A stretch of DNA of 38,027 nucleotides from Nitrospirota bacterium (GCA_020846775.1 JADLDG010000016.1:1-38027), one strand, 5' to 3'. Positions 6,571-15,327 are shown, numbered from the stretch's first letter. Numbers and translations are program-made. The notes: generated by a model not told the origin, from the sequence alone.

Positions 6571-9500
6571 ATGCATACATCAAACACAAAAGCTGACCGA
6601 TTACTGGAACTCTTAGAATTCGCAAAGCAATCCGCACTTCTCCGCTCAAACCCAGTACCAGACATCAGCCGATATGGAATTTTTCATGAGTATGAGCATG
6701 GAATTGCATCCATGCCGGGTTTAAATTTTAATAAAGGCACATTGGACGGCGAAGATGAGATATGGCTTGTGGTCAAGCGCCTGCAAGAATCTACTGCCCC
6801 ACAACCCGAGAGCATTCTATTAAAGACTTGGATTGACCTTACAAATAATCCATCTAAAGAGCCCACTTTACGGTCTCATGTTGATATTCAGACACTAATA
6901 AACATCGGTGAGTTTACCATCCAGAAAAACAAATCCAACCTGGATCCTAAGCAGCTTGTTGCTTTTAATACGTTTGATCGGGGGGGGACTGTTGAAAAAC
7001 AATTTAAGGCATACATAGAAAACGTTTGGAAGCCGTGGGCAGCGGAGGAAAGACGTCGTCGGAAAACAATTTCTTTATATGCAAAGCTATTTACCCTCAA
7101 GCAACAGGTAGAAGGCGGTATCGTTGATGCTCAAATAGAATTGGTCTGGGGCAGCGGTATTGCTATGTGGAACATGGCAGGCCTTCAAGTAGTCTACCCG
7201 CTTGTAACCCGGCTTGTTGAATTATCACTAAACGAGGCAACGATGGAAATTGAAGTTCGTCCCCGCGACAGCGATCCAAGGGTCGAACTTGATATTTATT
7301 CTGTTACTGATAATCCGGGAGTGTCTGAGACTGAAAAAGCCGCAAAAGAATTCTTTGCAAATGCGACAACAACTTTCTCTCCATTTGATCGTAGTACATT
7401 TGAGCCGCTGTTGCGTTCTGCTGTAACCTATCTTGACCCTAAAGGTATCTATTGGCCGTCTCGCGCGTCCGCCGATGATCGTTCATTGCCCAAAGCTTCG
7501 GAAGAACTTAAAGTAACCGATACATGGGTGTTATTCGCAAGGCCAAGAAGTGCGAGCCTATTCATTCAGGACATTGAAAGATTCAAGAAAAAACTTAATG
7601 ATAAAGCTATTACAGACAAACTTCCCAAGCCTGTTACTGCCATGGTTACAGACCCTGCAACAACGAATGAGGATATTCCCCTTCCGTCGCTTCGAGGGCT
7701 CTCCACTGTTTGTGGAAGTATTGGACATAGTGTCAACAGCAAGCCTGCCCAAGATTTGTTCTTTCCCATGCCCTTTAATGATGAACAAGTTCGTATAGTC
7801 CAGTTGCTTGAATGCTCGGACGGCGTTGTGGTGCAGGGGCCACCCGGAACCGGCAAAACGCATACTATTGCCAATATCATTTGTCATTATTTGGCAATGG
7901 GCAAGCGTGTACTTGTCACATCCATGAAAGACCCCGCACTTGTGGTACTACGGGAAAAATTACCCCCTGAAATTCGCCCCATTGCTATAAGTTTGCTCAC
8001 TAGCGAACAAGAGGGGCTGAAGCAATTCGAGTATGCGATTTCTAAAATCGCTGCGGAAGTTCAGCGGTTAGATCGTCTTTCTTTGTCTCGTGAGATTTCT
8101 CAGATAGAAAATTTAATAGACGCCTATCATGCCAAGCTCGCCAAGATTGATAACCAGATTGGCGAATGGGCCATCAAGAATCTTAGTCGTATTGAGCTTG
8201 ATGGAGAAACACTTGAACCTTATGAGGCCGCTGAAATTGTTGTCAAGAATGAACAAACGATCTCGTGGTTTGAGGATGCCCTTTCTATAGAGGCTGAATT
8301 CCGCCCGCGTTTTACCGATGCCGATGTCGTCAGATTACGGGAGGCTAGACGTGCGCTCGCAAATGACCTTGATTATCTAAATTGTAATTTACCACTGATT
8401 TCTTCTTTTCCTGACTCCCGGGAACTTCTGCGAGCGCACCAAGACCTTGCTCGTGCAGTTGAACTTCAGGCGCAGGTTGATTCGGGTGAAGTGACTTCTC
8501 TTGCAGACTCGTCTAAAGAAACATTCGATGCTGCACAAAGCCTGTCGGCTCAGATTTCAAACCTGAAACTTCTTTATCATTCTATTCAGAACTTTGGTAA
8601 TTGGCCCTACATACTGTTAGGCCATTTGCGTTCAGGTACAAAGGCGGATGTACTTGAATTGTTTGACTCGTTAGGGAACGAATTCAGTATTGCTGTTGCT
8701 GAACGCAAGAAATTCTTGGCTAAGCCAGTCACTGTGCCTGATGGTATTGACCTAAATGCAGAGTTGGTCGAAGGTATAAAGAATCTCGTTCAGGGCAAGC
8801 GTCCTTTCGGGTTGGCAGGGATATTCTGCAGAAGTGCCGGAAAAAGTTTACTCGATGCCATACGTGTGACGAACTCCTCACCTAACGGAACTTCTGACTG
8901 GCAGCATGTTCTCAATTATTTGCTCCACCTTAAATCGCTACGAGACCTGCTGACCCGTTGGAATGCTTTGGCCGATGAGCTACAGATACCAACCTTCAAG
9001 GCAGACCCTGCTCAGGCTGCTGATGCATCTGAAGTCTATAGTCTCTATCGGCGACTTGTGGAGATAGTTTCTATTGAAGGCGAAGTAACCGCGGCAATAA
9101 AACGAGTGCTTCCAGCATGGGAAAAGGTAAATAGTATTCAAAATGACTCCATTGCCCTTGATGAAGCAGAAAAAATATTGTTTCATCACCTTACGCGGAA
9201 TCGTTTGGCTGAGACGTGGGTTCTGAAGGAACGTTTTCAGGAAGTTCTATCGGGTTGCACTGGCCGAATTACTAACGACATACGTGTATATTTAGACAAC
9301 GCACTTGGGAACCCGGATGTAAGTGAAGCAGAGACACAGGGCCGTTGGACTGCGCTCATGGAAGAGTTACGCCGTATCCATGGACTAAAATCACATCTCG
9401 ATACTATTGCAAATGTAACACAGCTTATCGAAGATTCAGGAGCCTCTAAGTTGGCATCTCGGCTCAGAAAGGAAAATATTGTATCAAGTTCAGACGCTCT

Positions 9501-11154
9501 GCTACCAGATAATTGGCGGGAAGTGTGGCGACTAAAACGGCTTTCAACTTACCTCAACTCAATCGATGGTCGGGCTGAATTGAAACGACTCTCAAAACTT
9601 CGCGCAGATACTGAGGCTGATTTAGCCCGTGCTTACCAGGAAATTGTCACGAAAAGGACTTGGCTCAAGATTGCTGAAAATGCAACGCCTGATGTAAAAA
9701 GTGCACTAATGGCGTATATGTCAGCAATAGCCAAGATTGGAAAAGGCAGTAAAGGAGCTAAGCGTGCTATACGTTATCGACAGGATGCGCGCAACGCTGC
9801 AGCAAAAGCTAATCCTGCTATACCCTGTTGGATTATGCCCCACTACAGGATTTCTGAATCGCTGCCTGCTGAATTTGGCTGTTTCGATTTGGTTGTCATT
9901 GACGAAGCCTCTCAGTCCGATTTAACGGCACTGCCGGCTATTCTCCGTGCACAGAAGATTTTAATCGTTGGTGATGACAAACAGGTATCCCCGGAAGGCG
10001 TCGGTCTTGAAGAGGAAAAGATTCGCAATCTTATGAGCCGCTTCCTTGCAAACCAGGTAGAAACATATCGGCCACAGATGACGCCGGAACGTTCCATATA
10101 CGATCTTTTTAAAGTAGTGTTTGCCAAGTCGGCAGTAATGTTGAGGGAGCATTTTCGTTGTGTTGCGCCTATCATCGAATATTCAAAGCGTGAGTTCTAT
10201 AACCACGAACTGAAGCCGTTACGTATTCCCAAGTCGTCCGAGCGGTTGTCTCCTCCTTTGGTGGATGTAATCGTTGAAGATGGTTTCCGCAAAGGTGATA
10301 TTAATCCGGCTGAAGCTCGATTTATAGTAGATGAAATCAAGGCAATTGTCCAAGACCCATTGATGACAAAACGTTCTATCGGGATGGTTTCTTTGCTCGG
10401 AGAAAAGCAGGCACTAAAAGTATGGGAGATGCTCGAAGAAGAAATCGGTTTGGATATGATACAGAGGCACAAAATCACTTGTGGGGATGCTCGGACTTTT
10501 CAAGGGAAAGAACGGGATATTATGTTTCTCTCTTTGGTGGTATCAAAAAACGATGCAAAGGCTTTGTCGGGCTTGAGTTATGAGCAACGATTTAATGTCG
10601 CCGCTTCTCGAGCGCAAAATAGAATGTATTTGGTGCGTAGTGTTCTGATAGATGATTTAGGGACAACCGATATGCGGAAAAAACTGCTTTCACATTTTTC
10701 AACGCCTTTTGCTCAGAATGAAAATTATGTAACAGACAAGCGAAAACGGTGCGAATCACCATTTGAACGTGAGATATATGACACCCTTACAGAGCGTGGT
10801 TATCACGTTCTTCCTCAAGTACCTGTAGGGGAGTTTCGCATTGATATGGTAGTCGAAGGGAACCAGGACAATAGATTAGCAATCGAATGTGATGGAGACC
10901 GCTATCATGGAATAGATAAATGGGATGATGATATGAGGCGGCAACGTATTCTGGAACGTGCCGGTTGGCGGTTTTGGCGGTGCTTTGCCTCCACTTTTTT
11001 AATAAATAGGCAAGACGTTATTCAAGACCTTATAGCCACCTTACAGGGCTTCGGCATAGAACCTGTTGGGTCGGAAAACAATGAGGCGCTAAGTATTCAT
11101 ACGGAACAAAGGAAAGTAACAGCCTTCAATATAACAAATGAAAATGCGATATGA
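6571..11154 (+). CDS. SF1 (UPF1/DNA2-like) helicase fused to a C-terminal Vsr/MTES_1575-like nuclease
   Basis: A 1527-residue protein. Residues 1-400 are a domain I do not recognise. Helicase motifs follow: Walker A GPPGTGKT (423-430), DEAS (1111-1114), GDDKQ (1134-1138), LREHFRC (1191-1197), GDARTFQGKERD, and the arginine-finger segment FNVAASRAQNR (1341-1351). Between Walker A and DEAS lies an unusually long, helix-rich insertion of about 680 residues with coiled-coil character. The C-terminus carries a PD-(D/E)xK nuclease of the Vsr-like type: SPFERE (E1399), RIDMVV (D1425) and IECDGDRYH (E1439, D1441), then RILERAGWRFWRCF. Only 14 bases separate it from the endonuclease gene, and no Shine-Dalgarno sequence is visible. 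Helicase-nuclease fusions of this kind are typical of phage-defence loci. I cannot assign it to a named defence system. Confidence 0.9.
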   Translation: MHTSNTKADRLLELLEFAKQSALLRSNPVPDISRYGIFHEYEHGIASMPGLNFNKGTLDGEDEIWLVVKRLQESTAPQPESILLKTWIDLTNNPSKEPTLRSHVDIQTLINIGEFTIQKNKSNLDPKQLVAFNTFDRGGTVEKQFKAYIENVWKPWAAEERRRRKTISLYAKLFTLKQQVEGGIVDAQIELVWGSGIAMWNMAGLQVVYPLVTRLVELSLNEATMEIEVRPRDSDPRVELDIYSVTDNPGVSETEKAAKEFFANATTTFSPFDRSTFEPLLRSAVTYLDPKGIYWPSRASADDRSLPKASEELKVTDTWVLFARPRSASLFIQDIERFKKKLNDKAITDKLPKPVTAMVTDPATTNEDIPLPSLRGLSTVCGSIGHSVNSKPAQDLFFPMPFNDEQVRIVQLLECSDGVVVQGPPGTGKTHTIANIICHYLAMGKRVLVTSMKDPALVVLREKLPPEIRPIAISLLTSEQEGLKQFEYAISKIAAEVQRLDRLSLSREISQIENLIDAYHAKLAKIDNQIGEWAIKNLSRIELDGETLEPYEAAEIVVKNEQTISWFEDALSIEAEFRPRFTDADVVRLREARRALANDLDYLNCNLPLISSFPDSRELLRAHQDLARAVELQAQVDSGEVTSLADSSKETFDAAQSLSAQISNLKLLYHSIQNFGNWPYILLGHLRSGTKADVLELFDSLGNEFSIAVAERKKFLAKPVTVPDGIDLNAELVEGIKNLVQGKRPFGLAGIFCRSAGKSLLDAIRVTNSSPNGTSDWQHVLNYLLHLKSLRDLLTRWNALADELQIPTFKADPAQAADASEVYSLYRRLVEIVSIEGEVTAAIKRVLPAWEKVNSIQNDSIALDEAEKILFHHLTRNRLAETWVLKERFQEVLSGCTGRITNDIRVYLDNALGNPDVSEAETQGRWTALMEELRRIHGLKSHLDTIANVTQLIEDSGASKLASRLRKENIVSSSDALLPDNWREVWRLKRLSTYLNSIDGRAELKRLSKLRADTEADLARAYQEIVTKRTWLKIAENATPDVKSALMAYMSAIAKIGKGSKGAKRAIRYRQDARNAAAKANPAIPCWIMPHYRISESLPAEFGCFDLVVIDEASQSDLTALPAILRAQKILIVGDDKQVSPEGVGLEEEKIRNLMSRFLANQVETYRPQMTPERSIYDLFKVVFAKSAVMLREHFRCVAPIIEYSKREFYNHELKPLRIPKSSERLSPPLVDVIVEDGFRKGDINPAEARFIVDEIKAIVQDPLMTKRSIGMVSLLGEKQALKVWEMLEEEIGLDMIQRHKITCGDARTFQGKERDIMFLSLVVSKNDAKALSGLSYEQRFNVAASRAQNRMYLVRSVLIDDLGTTDMRKKLLSHFSTPFAQNENYVTDKRKRCESPFEREIYDTLTERGYHVLPQVPVGEFRIDMVVEGNQDNRLAIECDGDRYHGIDKWDDDMRRQRILERAGWRFWRCFASTFLINRQDVIQDLIATLQGFGIEPVGSENNEALSIHTEQRKVTAFNITNENAI

Positions 11155-11277
11155 TTAAAAGGCATATCCAACAAAACGCTCAAGACAGACGTGACATAAA
11201 GCCGCTACTCCGCTTAGCTTTATCATTATCTGCAAAAGTGAAGCAGCAGAATAAATTAAAATCGGAGGATATGAAAA

Positions 11278-12030
11278 ATGGTAATTTCTTTTATAGCATT
11301 TATCATAGTATTTTCTATCATTGTGCTTGTTCATGAGTTTGGACATTTTATTGCAGCAAGAAAATCCGGGGTCAAAGTCTATGAATTTTCCATAGGTTTT
11401 CCTTTCAGCCCACGGCTGGTTACACTTTACCGTCATAAAGAAACTGAGTTCACCCTGAGATTGCTTCCTCTCGGGGGATTTGTAAGTTTTTCAAAAGACG
11501 GCGATGAAGATGCAAAAGGACTGTTTGAAGCCTCTTATTTCAGACGTGCATTAATCATGTCAGCAGGTTCTTTGTTTAATATTGTCTTTGCTTTTATAAT
11601 ATTTATTCCCGTATATATAATGGGCAAACACCTTCATTTTATAGATGCTGTATCGTTAAGCGCAGAAACCGTGTGGGGAATACTGTCAGGAACTGTGATT
11701 GCCCTCCTAACCATCCTTTCCGGGCATGGCGGGATGGATGGATTAACCGGGCCTGTGGGGATAGCCTTAATGGCCGGCCAGGCGGCGAGTAATGGTTTTA
11801 TGAATCTTTTATATTTCACCGGGGTATTGAGCATGGGCCTTGGGATAATGAATCTTTTTCCGCTTCCTGCACTGGATGGCGGCCAGTTGCTTATGCTTTT
11901 TATAGAAACCATCAGGAAAAAGCCAATAGGGATGAAAACGTATCAGGCGGTTAATCTGATTGGATTTGCGTTATTTATAATTTTATCAGTGTTAGTGACA
12001 TATAAGGATGTTGTTAAGTTAATATCGTGA
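11278..12030 (+). CDS. Site-2 protease (M50, RseP-like) lacking a PDZ domain
   Basis: An intramembrane zinc metalloprotease of 250 residues. The zinc site is HEFGH at residues 19-23 in the first membrane helix, and the second motif NLFPLPALDGG (D200) lies in a later helix; both are complete. The stretch FEASYFRRALIMSAGSLFNIVFAF marks the helix before the usual PDZ insertion. In RseP-type enzymes one or two PDZ domains normally follow, but here the next segment runs straight into the C-terminal membrane helices (GMDGLTGPVGIALMAGQAASNG). The protein is about 100-200 residues shorter than typical family members. GGAGG at 11264-11268 stands 9 bases before the ATG at 11278 and fixes the start. No anti-sigma factor or other obvious substrate gene is adjacent. 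Confidence 0.9.
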   Translation: MVISFIAFIIVFSIIVLVHEFGHFIAARKSGVKVYEFSIGFPFSPRLVTLYRHKETEFTLRLLPLGGFVSFSKDGDEDAKGLFEASYFRRALIMSAGSLFNIVFAFIIFIPVYIMGKHLHFIDAVSLSAETVWGILSGTVIALLTILSGHGGMDGLTGPVGIALMAGQAASNGFMNLLYFTGVLSMGLGIMNLFPLPALDGGQLLMLFIETIRKKPIGMKTYQAVNLIGFALFIILSVLVTYKDVVKLIS

Positions 12031-12043
12031 CATCAGATATCAG

Positions 12044-12060
12044 TAATATGAAAATTCTGT
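12044..12060 (+). repeat. Right copy of the 17-bp direct repeat
   Basis: Identical to 2235-2251 (TAATATGAAAATTCTGT). Its last T is the first base of the rpmH promoter -35 hexamer. It marks the junction between the accessory segment and the conserved rpmH operon. Confidence 0.6.
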
Positions 12061-12087
12061 TGACATTTCAACTGATTGAATTATAAT
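12060..12087 (+). promoter_or_regulatory. Strong sigma70-type promoter of the rpmH operon
   Basis: A consensus -35 hexamer TTGACA and a consensus -10 hexamer TATAAT are separated by 16 bases. They lie about 25 bases before an AAGGAGG ribosome site and the rpmH start. High-strength promoters are expected for this ribosomal-protein operon. Confidence 0.8.
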
Positions 12088-12109
12088 TGTCTTTTTCGAA
12101 GGAGGCATT

Positions 12110-12244
12110 ATGTCGCTTACATACAGACCACACAATAAAAGCAGAAAAAGGACCCATGGCTTCAGGAGAAGGATGAGGACTAAAGGCGGAAGAAAGATTT
12201 TAGCGAGGAGAAGGGCCAAGGGTCGTGCAAGGTTAGCAGTTTAA
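12110..12244 (+). CDS. rpmH: 50S ribosomal protein L34
   Basis: A 44-residue, highly basic protein with the family signature [18 protein letters not shown] and the C-terminal [12 protein letters not shown]. It is a structural protein of the large ribosomal subunit. The ribosome site AAGGAGG at 12099-12105 is at near-ideal spacing from the ATG at 12110. It opens the conserved rpmH-rnpA-yidD-yidC cluster. Confidence 0.97.
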   Translation: MSLTYRPHNKSRKRTHGFRRRMRTKGGRKILARRRAKGRARLAV

Positions 12245-12263
12245 ACTATTAGAAACACCTGTA

Positions 12264-12602
12264 TTGAGTAAGTCAAAATATAAGATCCGGAATGGATGGG
12301 AATACCGGCATATTTACAAAATCGGGCGGAGAAAGGCCAATCGTTATTTTGTCCTCTACGTTGTAGAAACCAACCTTGGATTTAGCCGGATTGGATTATC
12401 TGTCAGCCGCAAGCTGGGTAATGCTGTTATACGCAACAGGGTTAAAAGGCTCATCAGAGAGATCGTCAGGTCTGATGATTATTCTTTATTGAAAGAAGCG
12501 AGCATAGATATGGTAGTTGTTGCCCGACAGGGGATGGTAGGTGTTAAGTTGGACGAGGCAAGGGCAGCATTCATTAAATTAGTAAGGTCAGTGGAGCGTT
12601 GA
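12264..12602 (+). CDS. rnpA: Ribonuclease P protein component
   Basis: The protein subunit of RNase P, which assists the catalytic RNA in trimming tRNA 5' ends. The protein of 112 residues contains the RNR signature in [16 protein letters not shown] (R57-N58-R59), plus [11 protein letters not shown] and GLSVSRKLG. The start is taken as TTG at 12264; no nearby ATG is in frame and no Shine-Dalgarno sequence is visible, which is common for rnpA translated behind rpmH. Its stop overlaps the yidD start. Confidence 0.95.
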   Translation: MSKSKYKIRNGWEYRHIYKIGRRKANRYFVLYVVETNLGFSRIGLSVSRKLGNAVIRNRVKRLIREIVRSDDYSLLKEASIDMVVVARQGMVGVKLDEARAAFIKLVRSVER

Positions 12603-12820
12603 ATATTACTGGTTCACAAATCTTTGTAATAACTATAAAGAATTATCAGAGATACCTGTCTATTTTAAAGCCTCAAACCTGCAGATTCTATCCCACCTGC
12701 TCTCAATATTCTATAGATGCATTTGAAAAGTTTGGAGTCATTAAAGGCATAGTAAAGACTGTTTTAAGGATTTTTAAATGTCATCCCTTTCACCCGGGTG
12801 GTTATGACCCGGTTAAATAA
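12599..12820 (+). CDS. yidD: Membrane protein insertion efficiency factor YidD
   Basis: A 73-residue protein with the diagnostic [15 protein letters not shown] and [12 protein letters not shown] motifs. YidD assists YidC/Sec-dependent membrane protein insertion at the inner membrane. It begins with a TTG at 12599 that overlaps the rnpA stop codon, so the two are probably coupled. yidC starts 12 bases after its stop. Confidence 0.94.
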   Translation: MNITGSQIFVITIKNYQRYLSILKPQTCRFYPTCSQYSIDAFEKFGVIKGIVKTVLRIFKCHPFHPGGYDPVK

Positions 12821-12832
12821 GAGAGAATTTTA

Positions 12833-14443
12833 ATGGACAATATGAACAAAAGGATCTTGATTGCAATACTCTTATCAGTAGCAGTGCTGGTTGCATATCC
12901 ATTCATAGTTCCAACACCAAAACCCCCCAGGAAGGACATACAGGCATCTCAGGGAGTAGAACAGCCCGCGGCAAACAGAGCGGAAAATCCAACTTCTGCG
13001 GCTCAAGTGCTGCCTGTTACCGCTGAGGTCAGCAAGGAAGAACATACAATAACAATAGATACGGACCTCTACAAGGCTATATTCACAAACAAGGGCGGGG
13101 TCATTAAACACTGGGAATTAAAAAAGTACTGGACTGATGTGACCAGGCAGAATAGTATCGTCCTCATTGATCCCGGAAAAGAAATAGTAGCTGCATATCC
13201 TCTGAGTACTTCCGTCGAAAACAATGAATTAAATAATATTTTAAAGGATGGGCTTTATAAGGTTGACGGGTCGGATTTGAAACTAAGTGCGGGAAACCCG
13301 ACAGGGACTCTTTCTTTTACCCTTGTTGATTCAAAAAGCGGAAAAGGATTTAAGAAAACCTTCACCTTCCATAACGACACATATACTGTTGATGTTGACC
13401 TGATCCCTGTAAATATTACAGAGAGCTATGCTGTCTCAACCGGATCGAACTTCGGGATTCACGAGTGGGGAGAGGCCAGGATGCTTGGATTCGTGGGACC
13501 AATTACTATGGTTGGATCCAAGCTGGAAAAAGACAAAGTATCCAAGATTACGGGGCCAGTATATCATGATGGGGAGATACAATGGACAGCCATCCAGGAT
13601 AAATACTTCCTGTCAGCCCTGATTCCAAAAGAAAAGGTCAACCGGGTTATCGTTAAGAAGGACAGGGAAAAGGACGTTCAGTCTTCAATTGAAGTGACAG
13701 CAGGCAGGAAGATCTCCTTAGTACTTTATGCAGGTCCAAAAGAATCCAAACAATTGGAAAGTCTCGGGGTCGGGCTTGATAAAACGATCCCGTTCGGCTG
13801 GTTTATGTTTTGGGAGTTGGGTGTAATAAGCTGGCTCGCTAAGGCATTATTCTACATACTTCAGGTATTCCACAAATACAGCGGTAATTATGGAATTTCA
13901 ATAATATTCCTTACCACTATAATAAAGATCATTTTTGTACCGCTCACATATAAGAGCATGAAGTCCATGAAGGCAATGCAGAGGCTTCAGCCTGAACTCC
14001 AGAAATTACAAAAAAAACACAAAGATGACAAAGTTGCGCTGAACAAGGCAATGATGGAGTTGTATAAAACTCATAAGGTAAATCCTCTTGGCGGGTGCCT
14101 CCCTATGCTGCTGCAATTACCTGTGTTTATGGGGTTGTATAATCTGCTTGCATACTCAATAGAGTTAAGACAATCTCCACTATTCCTGTGGATTAAAGAC
14201 CTTTCTTTAAAGGACCCTTATTATGTCCTGCCTATCATTATGGGAATAAGCATGCTCCTGCAGCAGAAGATGAGTCCGAGTACGGTTGACCCGACACAGG
14301 CTAAGATAATGCTTATTATGCCTGTAATCTTTACATTCTTCTTTTTAAACTTCCCGTCTGGACTTGTGCTTTACTGGCTGGTAAACAACCTGCTTACAGT
14401 AGGTCAGCAGGTCATACAAAACAAATATTTCTCAGGGAAGTAA
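12833..14443 (+). CDS. yidC: Membrane protein insertase YidC
   Basis: A 536-residue Oxa1/Alb3-family insertase of the Gram-negative type: an N-terminal membrane anchor (residues about 5-25), a large periplasmic domain (about 60-330), then the five-helix insertase core from about 345 (YGISIIFLTTIIKIIFVPL, MLLQLPVFMGLYNLL, FPSGLVLYWLVNN). It inserts inner-membrane proteins with or without SecYEG. The Met at 12842 (MNKRILIAILL) is an alternative start. The jag/mnmE genes that often follow are absent; a convergent macrodomain gene follows instead. Confidence 0.96.
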   Translation: MDNMNKRILIAILLSVAVLVAYPFIVPTPKPPRKDIQASQGVEQPAANRAENPTSAAQVLPVTAEVSKEEHTITIDTDLYKAIFTNKGGVIKHWELKKYWTDVTRQNSIVLIDPGKEIVAAYPLSTSVENNELNNILKDGLYKVDGSDLKLSAGNPTGTLSFTLVDSKSGKGFKKTFTFHNDTYTVDVDLIPVNITESYAVSTGSNFGIHEWGEARMLGFVGPITMVGSKLEKDKVSKITGPVYHDGEIQWTAIQDKYFLSALIPKEKVNRVIVKKDREKDVQSSIEVTAGRKISLVLYAGPKESKQLESLGVGLDKTIPFGWFMFWELGVISWLAKALFYILQVFHKYSGNYGISIIFLTTIIKIIFVPLTYKSMKSMKAMQRLQPELQKLQKKHKDDKVALNKAMMELYKTHKVNPLGGCLPMLLQLPVFMGLYNLLAYSIELRQSPLFLWIKDLSLKDPYYVLPIIMGISMLLQQKMSPSTVDPTQAKIMLIMPVIFTFFFLNFPSGLVLYWLVNNLLTVGQQVIQNKYFSGK

Positions 14444-14470
14444 AAATAAAGAGTAGAGGTGGCAAGTCTG

Positions 14471-15037
14471 TCATCCTGAACTTGTTTCAGGATCTCCAAC
14501 GTTGGCAGGATTAAGTCCTTCCAACGCCGTTGCGTATGCCCTGTAAGCATCTTCTCCAAACAACACAAATCGGACATGCTCAATCTCTTCGTTCAATTTG
14601 AGATATTCAATAACAGCATGTAAGGCAACCGGCGCTGCCCCATCAAAGGGATAACCATATGCCCCTGTGCTTAATGAGGGAAATGATATGCTCTTAATAT
14701 TATTCTCAGCAGCGAGCTGAAGGCTATTTCTATAAGCGCTTGCAAGTAGTTCCGGTTCACCTTTTTTACCCCCGTGATAAATCGGGCCTACTGCATGTAT
14801 CACATATTTCGCCTTCAATCGTCCGCCTGAGGTAATCACGGCATTTCCAGTCGGACATCCGCCAATCTTTCTGCACTCTTCCATAATCAGAGGTCCGCCG
14901 GCCCTGTGTATGGCGCCATCAACACCACCGCCGCCACGAAGCCCGGAATTCGCAGCATTAACAATCGCCTCAGTAGCCTCTTTCGTAATATCGCCTTTAA
15001 CTAATTCGAGCATGAAGTTATTAATGTTAACTTTCAT
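14471..15037 (-). CDS. Macrodomain protein (ADP-ribose / O-acetyl-ADP-ribose hydrolase type)
   Basis: A 188-residue single macrodomain. GDIT, IVNAANSGLRGGGGVDGAIHRAGG, LKAKYVIHAVGP and the phosphate loop SLSTGAYGYP are all present, as in the YmdB/MacroD class that hydrolyses ADP-ribose adducts. Met at 15037 is taken as start; the Met at about 15013 (MLELVKGDIT) would be a compact alternative. The ATG overlaps the stop of the upstream fragment as ATGA. The C-terminal tail GDPETSSG is encoded by a hairpin repeat and is probably not part of the ancestral protein. Confidence 0.9.
   Translation of the reverse strand: MKVNINNFMLELVKGDITKEATEAIVNAANSGLRGGGGVDGAIHRAGGPLIMEECRKIGGCPTGNAVITSGGRLKAKYVIHAVGPIYHGGKKGEPELLASAYRNSLQLAAENNIKSISFPSLSTGAYGYPFDGAAPVALHAVIEYLKLNEEIEHVRFVLFGEDAYRAYATALEGLNPANVGDPETSSG
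14472..14494. repeat. Hairpin repeat at the yidC/macrodomain junction
   Basis: ATCCTGAA (14473-14480) and TTCAGGAT (14486-14493) form a perfect 8-bp stem with a 5-base loop. I recognise this ATCCTGAA-CTTGT-TTCAGGAT unit as a repeat that recurs in many bacterial genomes. It lies between convergent genes, so it could act as a terminator for both. It also encodes the last codons (PETSS) and part of the stop of the macrodomain gene. Confidence 0.6.
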
Positions 15038-15252
15038 GAATATGAAGAGTCCTCATTTTGATCATGTTTATCACGGCCTTCGCCCGGTATCACCCTTTTG
15101 ATAAATAAGTATGGTGTCCCCGGAATTGCTATTGAGACGATGGATAAATCAGCCTGTGGTTTTAAGTTGTCAATGAGAAATTGTCCGACGGAACCATGTT
15201 TATGATTGTCTTTTATAGAGGATAGGTTTATGCTCGACGTCATATTAATCAA
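15034..15252 (-). pseudogene. Truncated gene: N-terminal fragment resembling PLD-type helicase/nuclease proteins
   Basis: A 72-codon frame. The segment GSVGQFLIDNLKPQADLSIVS resembles the N-terminus of phospholipase-D-fold domains attached to SNF2-type helicases (pattern GSVxxFLxxxIxPxxxLSIVSAYF). The similarity ends exactly where a copy of the 22-bp repeat (15106-15127) begins; the repeat is translated as IPGTPYL, followed by unrelated residues. The gene therefore looks truncated by repeat insertion or recombination, and the family call rests on a short match. Confidence 0.4.
15106..15127 (+). repeat. 22-bp repeat, copy 1
   Basis: The sequence starts TAAGTATGGTGTCCCCGG and ends AATT. It is identical and in the same orientation as 15602-15623, about 500 bp away. 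It disrupts the leftward fragment at 15034-15252. The GTCCCC core also appears in the palindromes in putA and murI, suggesting related repeat families. Confidence 0.7.
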
Positions 15253-15327
15253 TGACAGGAAATTGTTTGAATTGTAAGTAAATTAGCAGGATGGGATAGT
15301 TCTGTCAACGGGAGTTTTGTCAGCACC

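Noticed and set aside
7558-7887. Antisense open frames within the helicase gene
   Set aside because: They are shadows of the strongly supported helicase frame with no ribosome site or domain signal of their own.
11165-11240. A second attC-like site after the helicase (CCAACAAAACGCTCAAG and CCGCTTAGCTTTATC)
   Set aside because: The 5' half resembles cassette ends, but the arms do not pair and there is no GTTRRRY box. An ATAAAGC/GCTTTAT stem is present instead, so I do not call an attC.
11151-11336. A 61-codon frame between the helicase and the site-2 protease
   Set aside because: It overlaps the protease start in another frame, its composition is unremarkable, and the GGAGG favours the protease ATG at 11278.
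2235-12060. A phage- or ICE-type integrated element
   Set aside because: There is no integrase, tRNA gene, relaxase or structural gene; only the short repeat and the IS support mobility.
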